Shown: positions 43,940-52,981, numbered from the stretch's first letter. The stretch: 64,000 nucleotides of DNA from Clostridia bacterium (GCA_900755895.1 CAAEIG010000234.1:1-64000); one strand, 5' to 3'. Made by a program: numbers and translations. Notes: generated by a model from the letters alone, not told the origin.

Positions 43940-44395
43940 TTATTTCCCGATTTTTTCCGTGTCGATCAAAATGTTCACCGGACCGTTGTTGGCACAGAGC
44001 ACATCCATGTGAGCGCCGAACTCGCCGGTCTCCACCTTGGCGATACTCAATGCTTTGGCGTGTTCTACAAAATGAAGGTACAGCCGCTGGGCTTCCTCAG
44101 GGGGCGCTGCCATGTCAAAGGAGGGCCGGCGGCCCTTCTTGCAGTCGGTCCCCAGGGTGAAATTGGAGACTACCAGCAGTTCCCCGTGGATGTCCTCCAG
44201 GGACAGGTTCATCTTGTCGTTTTCATCGGTGAATATCCGCAAACCCTGGACCTTTTCCGCCAGGAATTCCGCCTGTTTTTCCGTGTCGCCCTTGAGAACC
44301 CCCAAAAATACCACCAAGCCCTGCCCAATGGACCGAACCTCCTGGTGGTCGATGGTGATTTCCGCCCGGCTGACCCGTTGAATGACAGCGCGCAA
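43940..44395 (-). CDS. dtd: D-aminoacyl-tRNA deacylase
   Basis: A 151-residue Dtd that hydrolyses D-aminoacyl-tRNA (and Gly-tRNA-Ala). RAVIQRVSRAEITID at the start, the SQFTL-like NFTLGTDCKKGRRPSF and the GPV-type CANNGPVNI chiral-selection motif are present. Start TTG 44395 is chosen because GGGAGGG lies 6 nt upstream and the length then equals the family norm. First gene of a four-gene reverse operon. Confidence 0.92.
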   Translation of the reverse strand: MRAVIQRVSRAEITIDHQEVRSIGQGLVVFLGVLKGDTEKQAEFLAEKVQGLRIFTDENDKMNLSLEDIHGELLVVSNFTLGTDCKKGRRPSFDMAAPPEEAQRLYLHFVEHAKALSIAKVETGEFGAHMDVLCANNGPVNILIDTEKIGK

Positions 44396-44486
44396 AAGCG
44401 ATCCCTCCCATGTAGTTAAGGTCACTTTATCCTAGCATAAATTGGTGACAAGGTAAAGCGGATTCCAAAATAAAGAAAGACGTTTC

Positions 44487-44515
44487 TTGCACTGACGGAA
44501 TGTGCCTGCTATAAT
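44487..44515 (+). promoter_or_regulatory. Promoter of the aldose epimerase operon
   Basis: TTGCAC (44487-44492), 17 bp, TATAAT (44510-44515), 37 bp before the ATG. Confidence 0.8.
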
Positions 44516-44552
44516 GGGGATAGATTCTAGTGGGAAAAGGAGGAGTCATCCC

Positions 44553-45425
44553 ATGCTTTACACAATTACCAATGGAACGTATACCGCCCAGGTGGATTCC
44601 GTCGGGGCGCAGCTGATCTCCCTGAAGGGGCCGGAGGGCTTTGAGTACATCTGGACCGGGGATCCCGCCTACTGGACGGGTCACGGGCCGGTGCTGTTCC
44701 CTATTGCCGGCGGACTGCGGGGCGGCAAGGCCAAACTGGACGGCAAATGGATCACCATGGGCCGTCATGGTTTTGCCCGTCGTGCCGAGTTTGAACTGGT
44801 GGCTCAGGAAGAGGGCTCCATCACGCTGAAGCTCACCCCCAATGACGGCATCCGGGAGCAGTATCCCTTTGAGTTTGCCTTGACCATCACCCACACTCTG
44901 GAGGAGAGCGGCTTCCAGACCAAGTACACGGTGGAGAACACCGGGAAAAAGCCCATGCCCTTTGTCATTGGCGGACATCCCGGCTTTAACATTCCCGTGG
45001 ATGAGAAGGCTTCCTACGAGGATTATGTGATCCGCTTTGAGAAGCCCGAAACCCAGCGTTGCCCCGGTATGGTGGGGGACAAGTTGCTGGATTACTCCCA
45101 GATTGTGCTGGAGCTCACCGAGGATCAGGAGATTCCCCTGACCCACGAGCTCTTTGACCATGATGCGTTGGTCTTTGACAATTTGAATTCCCAGAAAGTC
45201 GCCGTGGTGAATCCTCAGACCGGCAAGGGCGTGGAGATGGATATCTCCCAGTTCCCCATGCTGGGAATCTGGTCCACGGGGGACGCTCCCTTTGTCTGCC
45301 TGGAACCCTGGACTGGCTGCAGCACTCTGGCCACGGAAGGCGATGTGTTCGAGCAGAAGAAGGGCATGCAGCAGCTGCCCGGCGGGGAGAAGAAGGAGTA
45401 CGCCTTCGCTGTGAAGTTCCTGTAA
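44553..45425 (+). CDS. Aldose 1-epimerase family protein (LacX-like)
   Basis: A 290-residue galactose-mutarotase-like beta-sandwich protein. It begins MLYTITNGTYTAQVDSVGAQ, followed by WTGHGPVLFPIAGGL, GRHGFARRAEFEL with the substrate His, and VIGGHPGFNIPVD with the second His; FVCLEPWTG holds the catalytic Glu. It interconverts anomers of hexoses; the LacX subgroup's substrate is not known. Start after AAAAGGAGGAG. Followed after 3 nt by a MazG-like gene. Confidence 0.88.
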   Translation: MLYTITNGTYTAQVDSVGAQLISLKGPEGFEYIWTGDPAYWTGHGPVLFPIAGGLRGGKAKLDGKWITMGRHGFARRAEFELVAQEEGSITLKLTPNDGIREQYPFEFALTITHTLEESGFQTKYTVENTGKKPMPFVIGGHPGFNIPVDEKASYEDYVIRFEKPETQRCPGMVGDKLLDYSQIVLELTEDQEIPLTHELFDHDALVFDNLNSQKVAVVNPQTGKGVEMDISQFPMLGIWSTGDAPFVCLEPWTGCSTLATEGDVFEQKKGMQQLPGGEKKEYAFAVKFL

Positions 45426-45428
45426 GTC

Positions 45429-45779
45429 ATGGCGGATTGGAAAGAGCTTCAGCGGCTGGTTTATCAGAACAAGCTGGATCACGGGTTTAACGTGACGGAC
45501 GTCCCTGTGGAGTTTTGCCTGCTGCAAGGGGAGGTCTCGGAGGCGTACCAGGCCTGGTCCTGCAGAAAACCGGACTTGGGCGAGGAACTGGCTGATGTGG
45601 CCATCTATCTGTTGGGCTTGGCGGAGATTCTCCAGGTGGATCTGGGAGCTGAGGTAGAGCGGAAAATGGAAATCAACCGCCGCCGGCGTTACGGCGTGGT
45701 GGATGGTGTTTTTCGCCGCCTGGATGACGGAGAAGCATGCGCCGAGGATTCCAACTTGGGTCCGACGGAGGAAACTTAA
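45429..45779 (+). CDS. MazG-like nucleotide pyrophosphohydrolase
   Basis: A 116-residue all-alpha NTP pyrophosphohydrolase-like protein. The metal-binding pattern is LLQGEVSEAYQAW (ExxE) and, further on, GEELADVAIYLLG (ExxD), with the basic MEINRRRRYG afterwards. Such enzymes clear non-canonical or excess NTPs. It is coupled to the epimerase gene (3-nt gap). Confidence 0.85.
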   Translation: MADWKELQRLVYQNKLDHGFNVTDVPVEFCLLQGEVSEAYQAWSCRKPDLGEELADVAIYLLGLAEILQVDLGAEVERKMEINRRRRYGVVDGVFRRLDDGEACAEDSNLGPTEET

Positions 45780-46090
45780 AAAGAGAGAAGAGGACGGCGT
45801 TTGCAAGACGTCGTCCTCTTTCTGTTATCATAGGGAATCCGTTGGAAAGAGCAAACGTTGACCTATGCAAAAGAGAGAATATAACTTGCGCTTTTTCGGC
45901 GAAACGCCGGAACAGAAATTTGAGAAAACCCCTTCCCTTTTTTGGAGCGAGGTTTATAATGATTGGAGCTTGGAAAACCCCCTCCACCGGGGAAGGAGAG
46001 GGCGCCAGGCGCCTCCTCCGGGGGCGGAAGCCGCCCCTTTGGGGAGAAGACCTTTGCCGGGCTCATCCGGCAGTCAAGGGAGGATTGTGT
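45780..46090 (+). other. 311-nt intergenic region before the ABC exporter
   Basis: Contains the MazG-gene terminator (45789-45823: AGAGGACG...CGTCCTCT, then TTT), a promoter TTGACC (45858-45863), 16 bp, TATAAC (45880-45885), and two GC-rich hairpins, GGCGCC-A-GGCGCC (46000-46012) and GGGGCGG-AA-CCGCCCC (46020-46037 region). No separate gene was seen; the frame open across it lacks a start with a ribosome site. Confidence 0.6.
45789..45823 (+). terminator. Terminator after the MazG-like gene
   Basis: AGAGGACGGCGT pairs with ACGTCGTCCTCT (one wobble) around a 7-nt loop, then TTT. Confidence 0.85.
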
Positions 46091-47857
46091 ATGTTTCAAT
46101 TGAAATGGGTGTGGAAACAGATGGAGGGTTTCCGCAAGCGGTACATTTTCGCCCTGTGTTCCACGGCGATCTTGTCCGTGATGGCCTTGGGTAACTCCAT
46201 CATCACGTCCATCATCATGGACACGGTGTTTGATCCTCTGGTGGAGACCGGCCAGGTTACTCCGGAGGTGTTTCGGACCCTGGGCGGCTTGGTGGCGTTG
46301 TTGGTGGGATTCACCCTATTCCGCACCAGCTTTCAATACCTGTCCATCATGACTTATGAGACCTGTTCCCAGAAGCTGTTGTTCAAGCTGCGCCGGGACC
46401 TGTACAAAAACATGCAGGAGCAGGATCAGGACTTTTACTCCAAAACTCGCACTGGTGACCTGATGACCCGCCTTACCGGTGACTTGGATATGGTGCGGTA
46501 TGCAGTGGCATGGGTGGTGCGGCAGCTCATTGACTGTACGATCTTGTTTTTGTCCGCGTCCATTACGTTTCTTGTCACGGACTGGATCTTTGCTCTCTCT
46601 ATGCTGGCTGTGACACCGATTATTTTTGCTCTGACCTTTGCGTTCTCCAAGCGGGTGCATCCTCTCTATGTGGATCTGCGTGAGCGGCTGTCCCAGCTGA
46701 ACACCCGCGCTCAGGAGAATATCGCTGGTAACCGTGTGGTCAAAGCCTTCGCTAGAGAAGACTATGAAATTGAACATTTTGATGAGAAAAACAATGATTT
46801 TAAAAACGCCAACACCAGGGCGTCTCTGCTGTGGCTGAAATACAGCCCCTATATTGAAGGACTGTCCCAGTCGCTCTCCATTGCAGTGCTGCTGGTGGGC
46901 GGTGCGTTCCTCATCTCCGGGAGGATCAGCATTGGCACTTTCACGCTGTTCAATGGCTTGACTTGGACCTTGACAAACCCCATGCGTATGTTGGGCATGC
47001 ACCTCAATGACCTGCAGCGCTTCTTTGCCAGTGCCAACAAGATCATCGAACTGTATTATGCGAAGTCCACCATCACTTCTCGGCCTGACGCCAAAAAAGT
47101 GACCACCCGCATGCGTGGGGAGATTGATTTCCAAGGGGTGGATCTGCAGCTTCACGGGATGCCCGTGCTGCAGCACATTGACCTGCACATCAACCCCGGC
47201 GAGACAGTTGCAATCATGGGCCCCACCGGCTCAGGCAAGACCTCGCTGGTGAATTTGATTCCCCGCTTTTCCGATGTCAGCGGCGGTGCGCTGTTGATTG
47301 ACGGCACTCCGGTGGGCCGGTATGACCTTCACGACTTGCGTCATTCCATTGGCATTGCCACCCAGGATGTGTTCTTGTTCTCCGATACGGTGGATGGAAA
47401 CATCGCCTACGGCAATACGGAGCTCTCCGAAGAGGAAGTCAAGCGCTACGCGAAGATGGCTGACGTGGATTTTGTGGAGAAGCTTCCTGATGGCTTTGAC
47501 ACGTTGATCGGCGAGCGAGGCACCGGACTTTCCGGCGGCCAGAAGCAGCGAATCGCCCTGGCTCGAGCCCTGGCAGTGCGGCCTTCCATTCTGATTCTGG
47601 ACGACACCACCTCGGCTGTGGACCTGGAGACTGAGAAATACATTCAGGAGCAGCTGGCGAATCTGGACTTCCCCTGCACCAAGATCATCGTGGCTCAGCG
47701 TATTTCCACCACCAAGCGTGCAGATAAGATTGTCATTTTGGACAAGGGCCATGTGGTGGATGTGGGCACTCATGAAGAGTTGTCCAACCGGCCCGGATAT
47801 TACCGGGAGGTCTTCCTGCTCCAGAACGGCATGGAAGAGGAAAGAGAGGTGGTTTAA
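46091..47857 (+). CDS. ABC exporter half-transporter, degenerate-site subunit
   Basis: A 588-residue fused permease-ATPase. Six membrane helices (to about 320) precede the ATPase: Walker A GPTGSGKTS, signature LSGGQKQR, and Walker B ILILDDTTSAVD where the catalytic Glu is Asp. Start ATG 46091 has GGGAGG 6 nt upstream. It is immediately followed by a partner with canonical Walker B, so they form a heterodimeric exporter of the BmrCD or TM287/288 kind, with this subunit supplying the degenerate ATP site. Substrate unknown (lipids, drugs or peptides). Confidence 0.92.
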   Translation: MFQLKWVWKQMEGFRKRYIFALCSTAILSVMALGNSIITSIIMDTVFDPLVETGQVTPEVFRTLGGLVALLVGFTLFRTSFQYLSIMTYETCSQKLLFKLRRDLYKNMQEQDQDFYSKTRTGDLMTRLTGDLDMVRYAVAWVVRQLIDCTILFLSASITFLVTDWIFALSMLAVTPIIFALTFAFSKRVHPLYVDLRERLSQLNTRAQENIAGNRVVKAFAREDYEIEHFDEKNNDFKNANTRASLLWLKYSPYIEGLSQSLSIAVLLVGGAFLISGRISIGTFTLFNGLTWTLTNPMRMLGMHLNDLQRFFASANKIIELYYAKSTITSRPDAKKVTTRMRGEIDFQGVDLQLHGMPVLQHIDLHINPGETVAIMGPTGSGKTSLVNLIPRFSDVSGGALLIDGTPVGRYDLHDLRHSIGIATQDVFLFSDTVDGNIAYGNTELSEEEVKRYAKMADVDFVEKLPDGFDTLIGERGTGLSGGQKQRIALARALAVRPSILILDDTTSAVDLETEKYIQEQLANLDFPCTKIIVAQRISTTKRADKIVILDKGHVVDVGTHEELSNRPGYYREVFLLQNGMEEEREVV

Positions 47858-49627
47858 ATGGCGCGCAACAAATTTGACGTTGACGAGACCCTAGAGACCC
47901 CATTTAACATAAAACACCTGCTTCGAGCCGGGGTCTACATAGGCCGGCACAAGAAAAAGATGATTCTTTCCCTGTTGTTCTCCGCCATTTCTGCGGCGTG
48001 TTCCCTGGTGGGACCCATGCTGATTCAGCGGGCCATTGACGTATCCGTGCCCAACAAGGATTACACCGAGCTGATTGTTTTGGCAGTGGTGATGCTGGTG
48101 GCCATCATGGCGTCGGTGCTGTTTGCCCGTGCCCGGTCCAAATACATGATCACCGTGGGCCAGGATATCATCTACGATATTCGGAAGGACCTGTTTGAAC
48201 ATTTGCAGAAACTGCCCTTCCAATTCTATGACGACAGGCCCCACGGCAAGATTTTGACCCGTGTCATCAACTACGTCAACTCCGTGTCGGACGCTTTGTC
48301 CAACGGCATTATCAACTTCGTGCTGGAGATCTTTAACTTGATCCTCATCGCCGTGTTCATGTTCCTGTGCGATGTGCGTCTGACCTTGGTCGTCATGGCT
48401 GGTATTCCGCTGTTCTTGGTGATCGTCCTGCTGATTAAGCCCGCCCAGCGCCGGGCCTGGCAGGATGTGTCCAACAAGAGCTCCAACATCAATGCCTATC
48501 TCCATGAGAGTTTGGACGGCATGAAGATCACCCAGGCTTTCACCCGTGAGGAGGAAAACCGGGAGATCTATGAAAAGCTGAATACCAAGTGCTACAAAAC
48601 CTGGATGAAAGCCCAGTACACCTCCAACCTGGTGTGGTATTCTGTGGATAACATCTCCACTTGGGTGGTGGGCGCCATGTATCTCATCGGTTTGTGGATG
48701 CTGGGACCCGCTCTTCAGATCGGTACGCTAATTGCCATCAGCTCCTATGCCTGGCGGTTCTGGCAGCCTATCTTGAACCTGTCCAACCTGTACAATACGT
48801 TCATCAACGCTGTAGCATATCTGGAGCGTATCTTTGAGATGATCGACGAGCCCGTCACAGTGGACGATGCTCCCGGAGCTACAGAGCTTCCGCCCATCAC
48901 TGGCCAGGTTACCTTTGACGATGTGACATTCTCCTATGATGGCTCTGTCAACATCTTGGAGCACTTCAACCTGGATGTGAAGCCCGGCGAGTCCATTGCT
49001 CTGGTAGGTCCCACTGGTGCTGGCAAGACTACGGTGGTCAACTTGATCTCTCGTTTCTACAACATCAATGAAGGCCGCCTGCTTTTGGATGGTCATGACA
49101 TCGCTCAAGTGACACTCCATTCTCTCCGGTCCCAGATGGGCATTATGCTTCAGGACAGCTTCATCTTCTCCGGAACGATCATGGACAACATTCGCTATGG
49201 CCGTCTAGATGCCACGGATGAGGAAGTCATTGCCGCAGCAAAGACTGTTTGCGCTGACGAGTTTATCCGAGAGATGGAGGACGGGTATTACACCCAGGTC
49301 AACGAGCGCGGTTCCCGCCTGTCCCAGGGCCAGCGGCAGCTGGTGGCCTTTGCCCGTACGCTGCTCTCTGATCCCAAGATCCTGGTGTTGGACGAGGCAA
49401 CCTCCTCCATTGACGCCAAGACGGAGCGGCTGCTGCAGCAGGGCCTGCAGGCGCTTCTGAAGGGTCGTACCAGCTTCATCATTGCTCACCGCTTGTCCAC
49501 CATCAAGAACTGCGACCGTATTCTGTATATCTCCAACAAGGGGATTGCGGAGATGGGCAATCATCAGCAGTTGTTGGATAAGCGTGGGTACTACTATCAT
49601 CTGTACACGGCTCAGCTGGAGAGTTGA
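47858..49627 (+). CDS. ABC exporter half-transporter, catalytic subunit
   Basis: A 589-residue permease-ATPase with six membrane helices, Walker A GPTGAGKTT, Walker B ILVLDEATSSID (catalytic Glu present) and signature LSQGQRQL, in which the second residue pair departs from LSGGQ. The altered signature completes the degenerate site formed with the partner's Walker motifs, while its own Walker motifs pair with the partner's intact LSGGQ. Start ATG directly abuts the upstream stop. A perfect terminator follows. Confidence 0.93.
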   Translation: MARNKFDVDETLETPFNIKHLLRAGVYIGRHKKKMILSLLFSAISAACSLVGPMLIQRAIDVSVPNKDYTELIVLAVVMLVAIMASVLFARARSKYMITVGQDIIYDIRKDLFEHLQKLPFQFYDDRPHGKILTRVINYVNSVSDALSNGIINFVLEIFNLILIAVFMFLCDVRLTLVVMAGIPLFLVIVLLIKPAQRRAWQDVSNKSSNINAYLHESLDGMKITQAFTREEENREIYEKLNTKCYKTWMKAQYTSNLVWYSVDNISTWVVGAMYLIGLWMLGPALQIGTLIAISSYAWRFWQPILNLSNLYNTFINAVAYLERIFEMIDEPVTVDDAPGATELPPITGQVTFDDVTFSYDGSVNILEHFNLDVKPGESIALVGPTGAGKTTVVNLISRFYNINEGRLLLDGHDIAQVTLHSLRSQMGIMLQDSFIFSGTIMDNIRYGRLDATDEEVIAAAKTVCADEFIREMEDGYYTQVNERGSRLSQGQRQLVAFARTLLSDPKILVLDEATSSIDAKTERLLQQGLQALLKGRTSFIIAHRLSTIKNCDRILYISNKGIAEMGNHQQLLDKRGYYYHLYTAQLES

Positions 49628-49684
49628 GAATCTGGAAGCAGTGATATAGGACTTAAAAGCAGTTATGTGAATCATCATAAAAAG

Positions 49685-49715
49685 ATCCGGCGGATAATGC
49701 TATCCGCCGGATTTC
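49685..49715 (+). terminator. Terminator of the ABC exporter operon
   Basis: Perfect 12-bp stem ATCCGGCGGATA / TATCCGCCGGAT with ATGC loop and TTT. Confidence 0.93.
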
Positions 49716-49774
49716 TACTAGATATTGCGCCTGTTCACACTTTTTTTACAAGAAAATGAGATGCTCCTCCACAA

Positions 49775-49803
49775 TTCGACAAAAAGGGCGGTGATTTTAT
49801 AGT
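49775..49803 (+). promoter_or_regulatory. Possible promoter antisense to spo0A, with a 0A box at -35
   Basis: TTCGAC (49775-49780), 17 bp, TATAGT (49798-49803). The -35 hexamer is part of TTCGACA (49775-49781), a perfect reverse 0A box. A transcript would run rightward into the 3' end of spo0A on the opposite strand. No + strand gene follows. Confidence 0.4.
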
Positions 49804-49815
49804 ATGCTTATCTCG

Positions 49816-50580
49816 TCAGGAGGCACTGGCGATCTGTAGGCAAAGTTTGTCGGCAATCATGGCAATGAACTCAGAGTTGGTGGGCTTACCGCGGGTGTTG
49901 TGGATGGTATAGCCAAAATAAGAGTTGAGCACATCCACATCACCCCGATCCCAAGCCACTTCAATGGCATGACGGATAGCACGTTCCACGCGAGAGCTGG
50001 TGGTGTTATAGCGTTTTGCTACACTGGGATAGAGCTGTTTGGTGACAGCGTTGATGATCTCAGGATCCTCCACAGCCATGAGGATAGAGTCGCGCAGATA
50101 GTGGTACCCCTTGATATGAGCAGGAACGCCGATCTGGTGAAGAATTTCCGTCACCTGCATCCGCAGACTGGAGCTGGCGGGCTCCGAGTCAAAATGGCGG
50201 CCCTTCATAGAGAGCAGAGAGAGGATGCGGTTAGCCATCTCATCTTTATCGAAGGGAGAAATGGCAAAGTAAGCCACACCGGCAGAGGCGATTTCCCGCT
50301 CGATGACGGGGTTTGTATAAGAGGAGGTCACTATGTAAAGGGGGCGCTCCACGCCGGCATCCTGAGCGACGGCGTGGATAACCCCAATGGCATCCAAACC
50401 GGGCATGAGCAGTTCCATCAGCACAAGCTGGGGGCGTTCTTCTCGGATTTTACCCAGAAGCAGGGTGCTGTCCCGTTTGAGGAAGAGTGGGCGCACCCCG
50501 TGCTGGGATAATTTCTGGATCGGTTCCCGGCTCCATTCGCCGTCATCCGAACAAATAATTATCTTGGTTTCCTTTTCCAT
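49816..50580 (-). CDS. spo0A: Sporulation regulator Spo0A with a degenerate receiver
   Basis: A 254-residue Spo0A. The C-terminal DNA-binding domain is canonical ([46 protein letters not shown]). The receiver keeps the acidic pair (SDD, residues 11-13) and MPGLD, but the phospho-acceptor Asp is Glu56 (VLMELLMP, codon GAA) and the switch Lys is Ser108 (AISPFD, codon TCT). Phosphorelay control of the usual kind is therefore unlikely; Glu could mimic phosphorylation. AGGAGG is 6 nt before the ATG, and a promoter lies at 50615-50643. Upstream neighbours are a DUF4304 gene and spoIVB. Confidence 0.95.
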   Translation of the reverse strand: MEKETKIIICSDDGEWSREPIQKLSQHGVRPLFLKRDSTLLLGKIREERPQLVLMELLMPGLDAIGVIHAVAQDAGVERPLYIVTSSYTNPVIEREIASAGVAYFAISPFDKDEMANRILSLLSMKGRHFDSEPASSSLRMQVTEILHQIGVPAHIKGYHYLRDSILMAVEDPEIINAVTKQLYPSVAKRYNTTSSRVERAIRHAIEVAWDRGDVDVLNSYFGYTIHNTRGKPTNSEFIAMIADKLCLQIASAS

Positions 50581-50912
50581 GACGAACCTCCTGGCATTGA
50601 TTTATTGTGAAAAAATTTTACCATAAGATTCCGTTCATGGCAAGTGGTTTGCTTGAAAAATCTGGAAAATTATTGTGCCGAAAAAGGGGGAAATTTGGCT
50701 TTCTACCGGGATTCTTCACGGTTCGAGTTTGTTCGCGTCACTACATGTTTGATATTCTTCCCACAGAACCCGGACAAAGATACCATATCCAGATGTGAGG
50801 CCCTCACTAAGCAGATGTGCAATCAAATAGAATGATTATCCGTTCTGTAAAACAGGACGGCAGCTTACGGACGCCCTACCTGAAAGCAATGGCTTTTGGG
50901 GATGGGCTTCTG
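50581..50912 (-). other. 332-nt region between the DUF4304 gene and spo0A
   Basis: Contains the spo0A promoter near its left end and a weak hairpin CCGTTCTGT-AAA-ACAGGACGG (about 50840-50862) after the DUF4304 gene. No further gene was found; short open frames on the + strand lack ribosome sites. Confidence 0.5.
50615..50643 (-). promoter_or_regulatory. Promoter of spo0A
   Basis: On the reverse strand TTGCCA (50638-50643), 17 bp, TAAAAT (50615-50620), 35 bp before the ATG. It is sigma-A like; a SigH promoter was not convincing. Confidence 0.6.
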
Positions 50913-51764
50913 TTATTTTTCTGCTTCCCAGAGGTTCTTCTCCATCCAGCAGTGACCGCATTTTTTATGGTCACAAAGGCAGCCGGACCAAAAGGCTGGG
51001 AGTTTCCCCAATTCATCCAGTGGAGTATGGAGGATTTTTTCCAGTAAGGGAACAGCAGTGTTATCCAAAAAGGAGTCGAATGCTTCCGGATTCCAAGCCT
51101 GCCAATCCATGGGACACATTCCTTCGGGAGCGATTCTTGTGTAATAACAGTCTCCGTAATCGTGTGTGCCATTCTTGCCTATATATATGTTGAAATAGTA
51201 TTCGTCCGAGAAGGACGATTTTTGCGCGTTGAACATCAAGTAGTACTGGCTATTTAACGGGCGAGTCCATGTATTGGCCTTTTGCTTGAAACCAAGTGGT
51301 TTCAATTTGTGGGAAATTTGTTGAATAAATGCTTTTCGCTTTTCTTTTGCACATGCTAGCAGATCGTCTTTCTGTGTTTGGGAATACCTGTTGTACATAT
51401 CCGCAATCAAAGGCTTTACAGTTTCTTCATCCACCTCGTCGTGAACCACAAATTTTTCACGAATGGTGATGTCTTCATCTGAAACGCCCCATTCATTCAA
51501 GGCGTTTTCATCACCTGGAAACCGGGTAAACGCAGTGGAAGCATACCCATACACCAGTTCGACACCATGTCCTTTCCCGGTCAGATTGACAATGAATGCG
51601 GTAAGTTCTGTCATTGGCTTGAAAAAGTACCAGTGCCAACCAGAGGATTCTCGTTTGCTTGGTTCCTGCATCTCGAATGCTAAAAGCTCCGTTCGATACT
51701 GCTCCATCTTTTCTCGAACTTCATCGGGTATAGGTTTGGAAGTGACATCCGGTTGCATACTCAT
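50913..51764 (-). CDS. DUF4304-domain protein inserted between spoIVB and spo0A
   Basis: A 283-residue protein with a DUF4304-type core (about 125-230): RKAFIQQISHKLKPLGFKQK, WTRPLNSQYYLMFNAQKSSF and FNIYIGKNG. The C-terminus has a CLCDHKKCGHCW cluster that could bind metal. Function unknown. Base use is more A/T-rich than its neighbours, and it separates spoIVB from spo0A, which are normally adjacent. This suggests a later insertion, but no flanking repeats or mobility genes were seen. Confidence 0.7.
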   Translation of the reverse strand: MSMQPDVTSKPIPDEVREKMEQYRTELLAFEMQEPSKRESSGWHWYFFKPMTELTAFIVNLTGKGHGVELVYGYASTAFTRFPGDENALNEWGVSDEDITIREKFVVHDEVDEETVKPLIADMYNRYSQTQKDDLLACAKEKRKAFIQQISHKLKPLGFKQKANTWTRPLNSQYYLMFNAQKSSFSDEYYFNIYIGKNGTHDYGDCYYTRIAPEGMCPMDWQAWNPEAFDSFLDNTAVPLLEKILHTPLDELGKLPAFWSGCLCDHKKCGHCWMEKNLWEAEK

Positions 51765-51841
51765 CGCCTCCTTTTCTCTTTTATCATATCACACTGTTCT
51801 GGAAACACAAGAAAAAGGCGGGAGCATTCCCCCGCCTTACA

Positions 51842-52981
51842 TCAAGATGCGGCATCTAACATGTTCTCAATAAAAATCCCATAACCTCTTGTAGGGTCTT
51901 CCGTAAAGACATGGGTAATTGCTCCTGCCATTTTTCCATTTTGTAAAATGGGACAGCCGCTCATACCCTGCACGATACCGCCGGTTTTTTCAATGAGCCT
52001 GGGGTCCGTCACATGGACCACCAGGTTTTTTGTTTGGGAATCCCTGTCCACAATTTCCTCAATCTCTCCATCGTAGAGCTGGGGACCGGTTTCGTCCAAA
52101 CACACCATCAACTGAACAGGACCCGGTTCAACCTCCTCCCGGGTGAGCACCTCCACCGCCTCGCCACTGGGAACCGTGTTCAAGGTGCCGTACACACCGG
52201 TTTCCGTGTTGGCAAGTAACGTTCCAAGGCTCTCATCGGAAGAAAAATACCCCCGCAGCTGGCCAGGGGCATTCTTTTCACCCTTGATAATGCCGCTGAG
52301 GGTGATGGGCGCTGGCTCACCGGACTTCAGCGTCATAACGCCGCTGGTGTCCATATCGCAGATGCCATGGCCCAGTCCTCCAAACTTGCCGCTTTCCGGA
52401 TCATAAAATGTCAGGGTGCCAATACCAGCGGCGCTGTCGCGCACCCACATTCCCGTTTTAAAGGAACCCCCACCATAAACGGGATCCACCTCCACCTCCA
52501 GCACTTCATCCCCTCGCCGTATCTGGAAGGCAATGGGTTCGCCCTGGCTGCTGCCAATATATTGAGCCAGGGTGGCGTTGTCGGGAATATCACGACCGTC
52601 CGCAGTGAGCAGGTAATCTCCCGGCTGGATTCCGGCCTCTGCAGCAGGACAGCAGACACCGCTATCTGTGTAGATGTCCGAGAGAGAGGCTACGATCACG
52701 CCGTCAGTGAACAGCTTAATGCCAAAGACAGTGCCCAGAGGAATCACTTTTTTGGACGAGCTTTGGTCTGTGGTGGGCAGCGCTGTTTCTGTGGAGGAAA
52801 ACTCTCTGCCCCCGTTGAAAACAGAGGCTTCCAAAGCTTCGGGCTCCTTAGCTCCAGAGAGGAAAGCGAGGCACCCCAACATACATAAAGCGGTAGCTCC
52901 TACACTGAGGGCAAAGATGCGCACAGCCTTGGAGACGGTGTGTTTATTCCACTGTTTCCAAAAAGCTTTCATATCCATCAT
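51842..52981 (-). CDS. spoIVB: SpoIVB signalling serine peptidase (S55)
   Basis: A 379-residue SpoIVB, the forespore protease that crosses the engulfed forespore to trigger pro-SigK processing. N-terminal membrane anchor (about 20-44), PDZ domain (about 95-170; AAEAGIQPGDYLLTADGRDI) and S55 peptidase domain with the His in LGHGICD and the Ser in QGMSGCPILQ (usually GMSGSP). Its target pathway includes sigK, encoded 5 kb away. Start ATG 52981 after GGAAAGGGATG-type sequence; the preceding ATG-ATG could shift it by one codon. Confidence 0.94.
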   Translation of the reverse strand: MMDMKAFWKQWNKHTVSKAVRIFALSVGATALCMLGCLAFLSGAKEPEALEASVFNGGREFSSTETALPTTDQSSSKKVIPLGTVFGIKLFTDGVIVASLSDIYTDSGVCCPAAEAGIQPGDYLLTADGRDIPDNATLAQYIGSSQGEPIAFQIRRGDEVLEVEVDPVYGGGSFKTGMWVRDSAAGIGTLTFYDPESGKFGGLGHGICDMDTSGVMTLKSGEPAPITLSGIIKGEKNAPGQLRGYFSSDESLGTLLANTETGVYGTLNTVPSGEAVEVLTREEVEPGPVQLMVCLDETGPQLYDGEIEEIVDRDSQTKNLVVHVTDPRLIEKTGGIVQGMSGCPILQNGKMAGAITHVFTEDPTRGYGIFIENMLDAAS

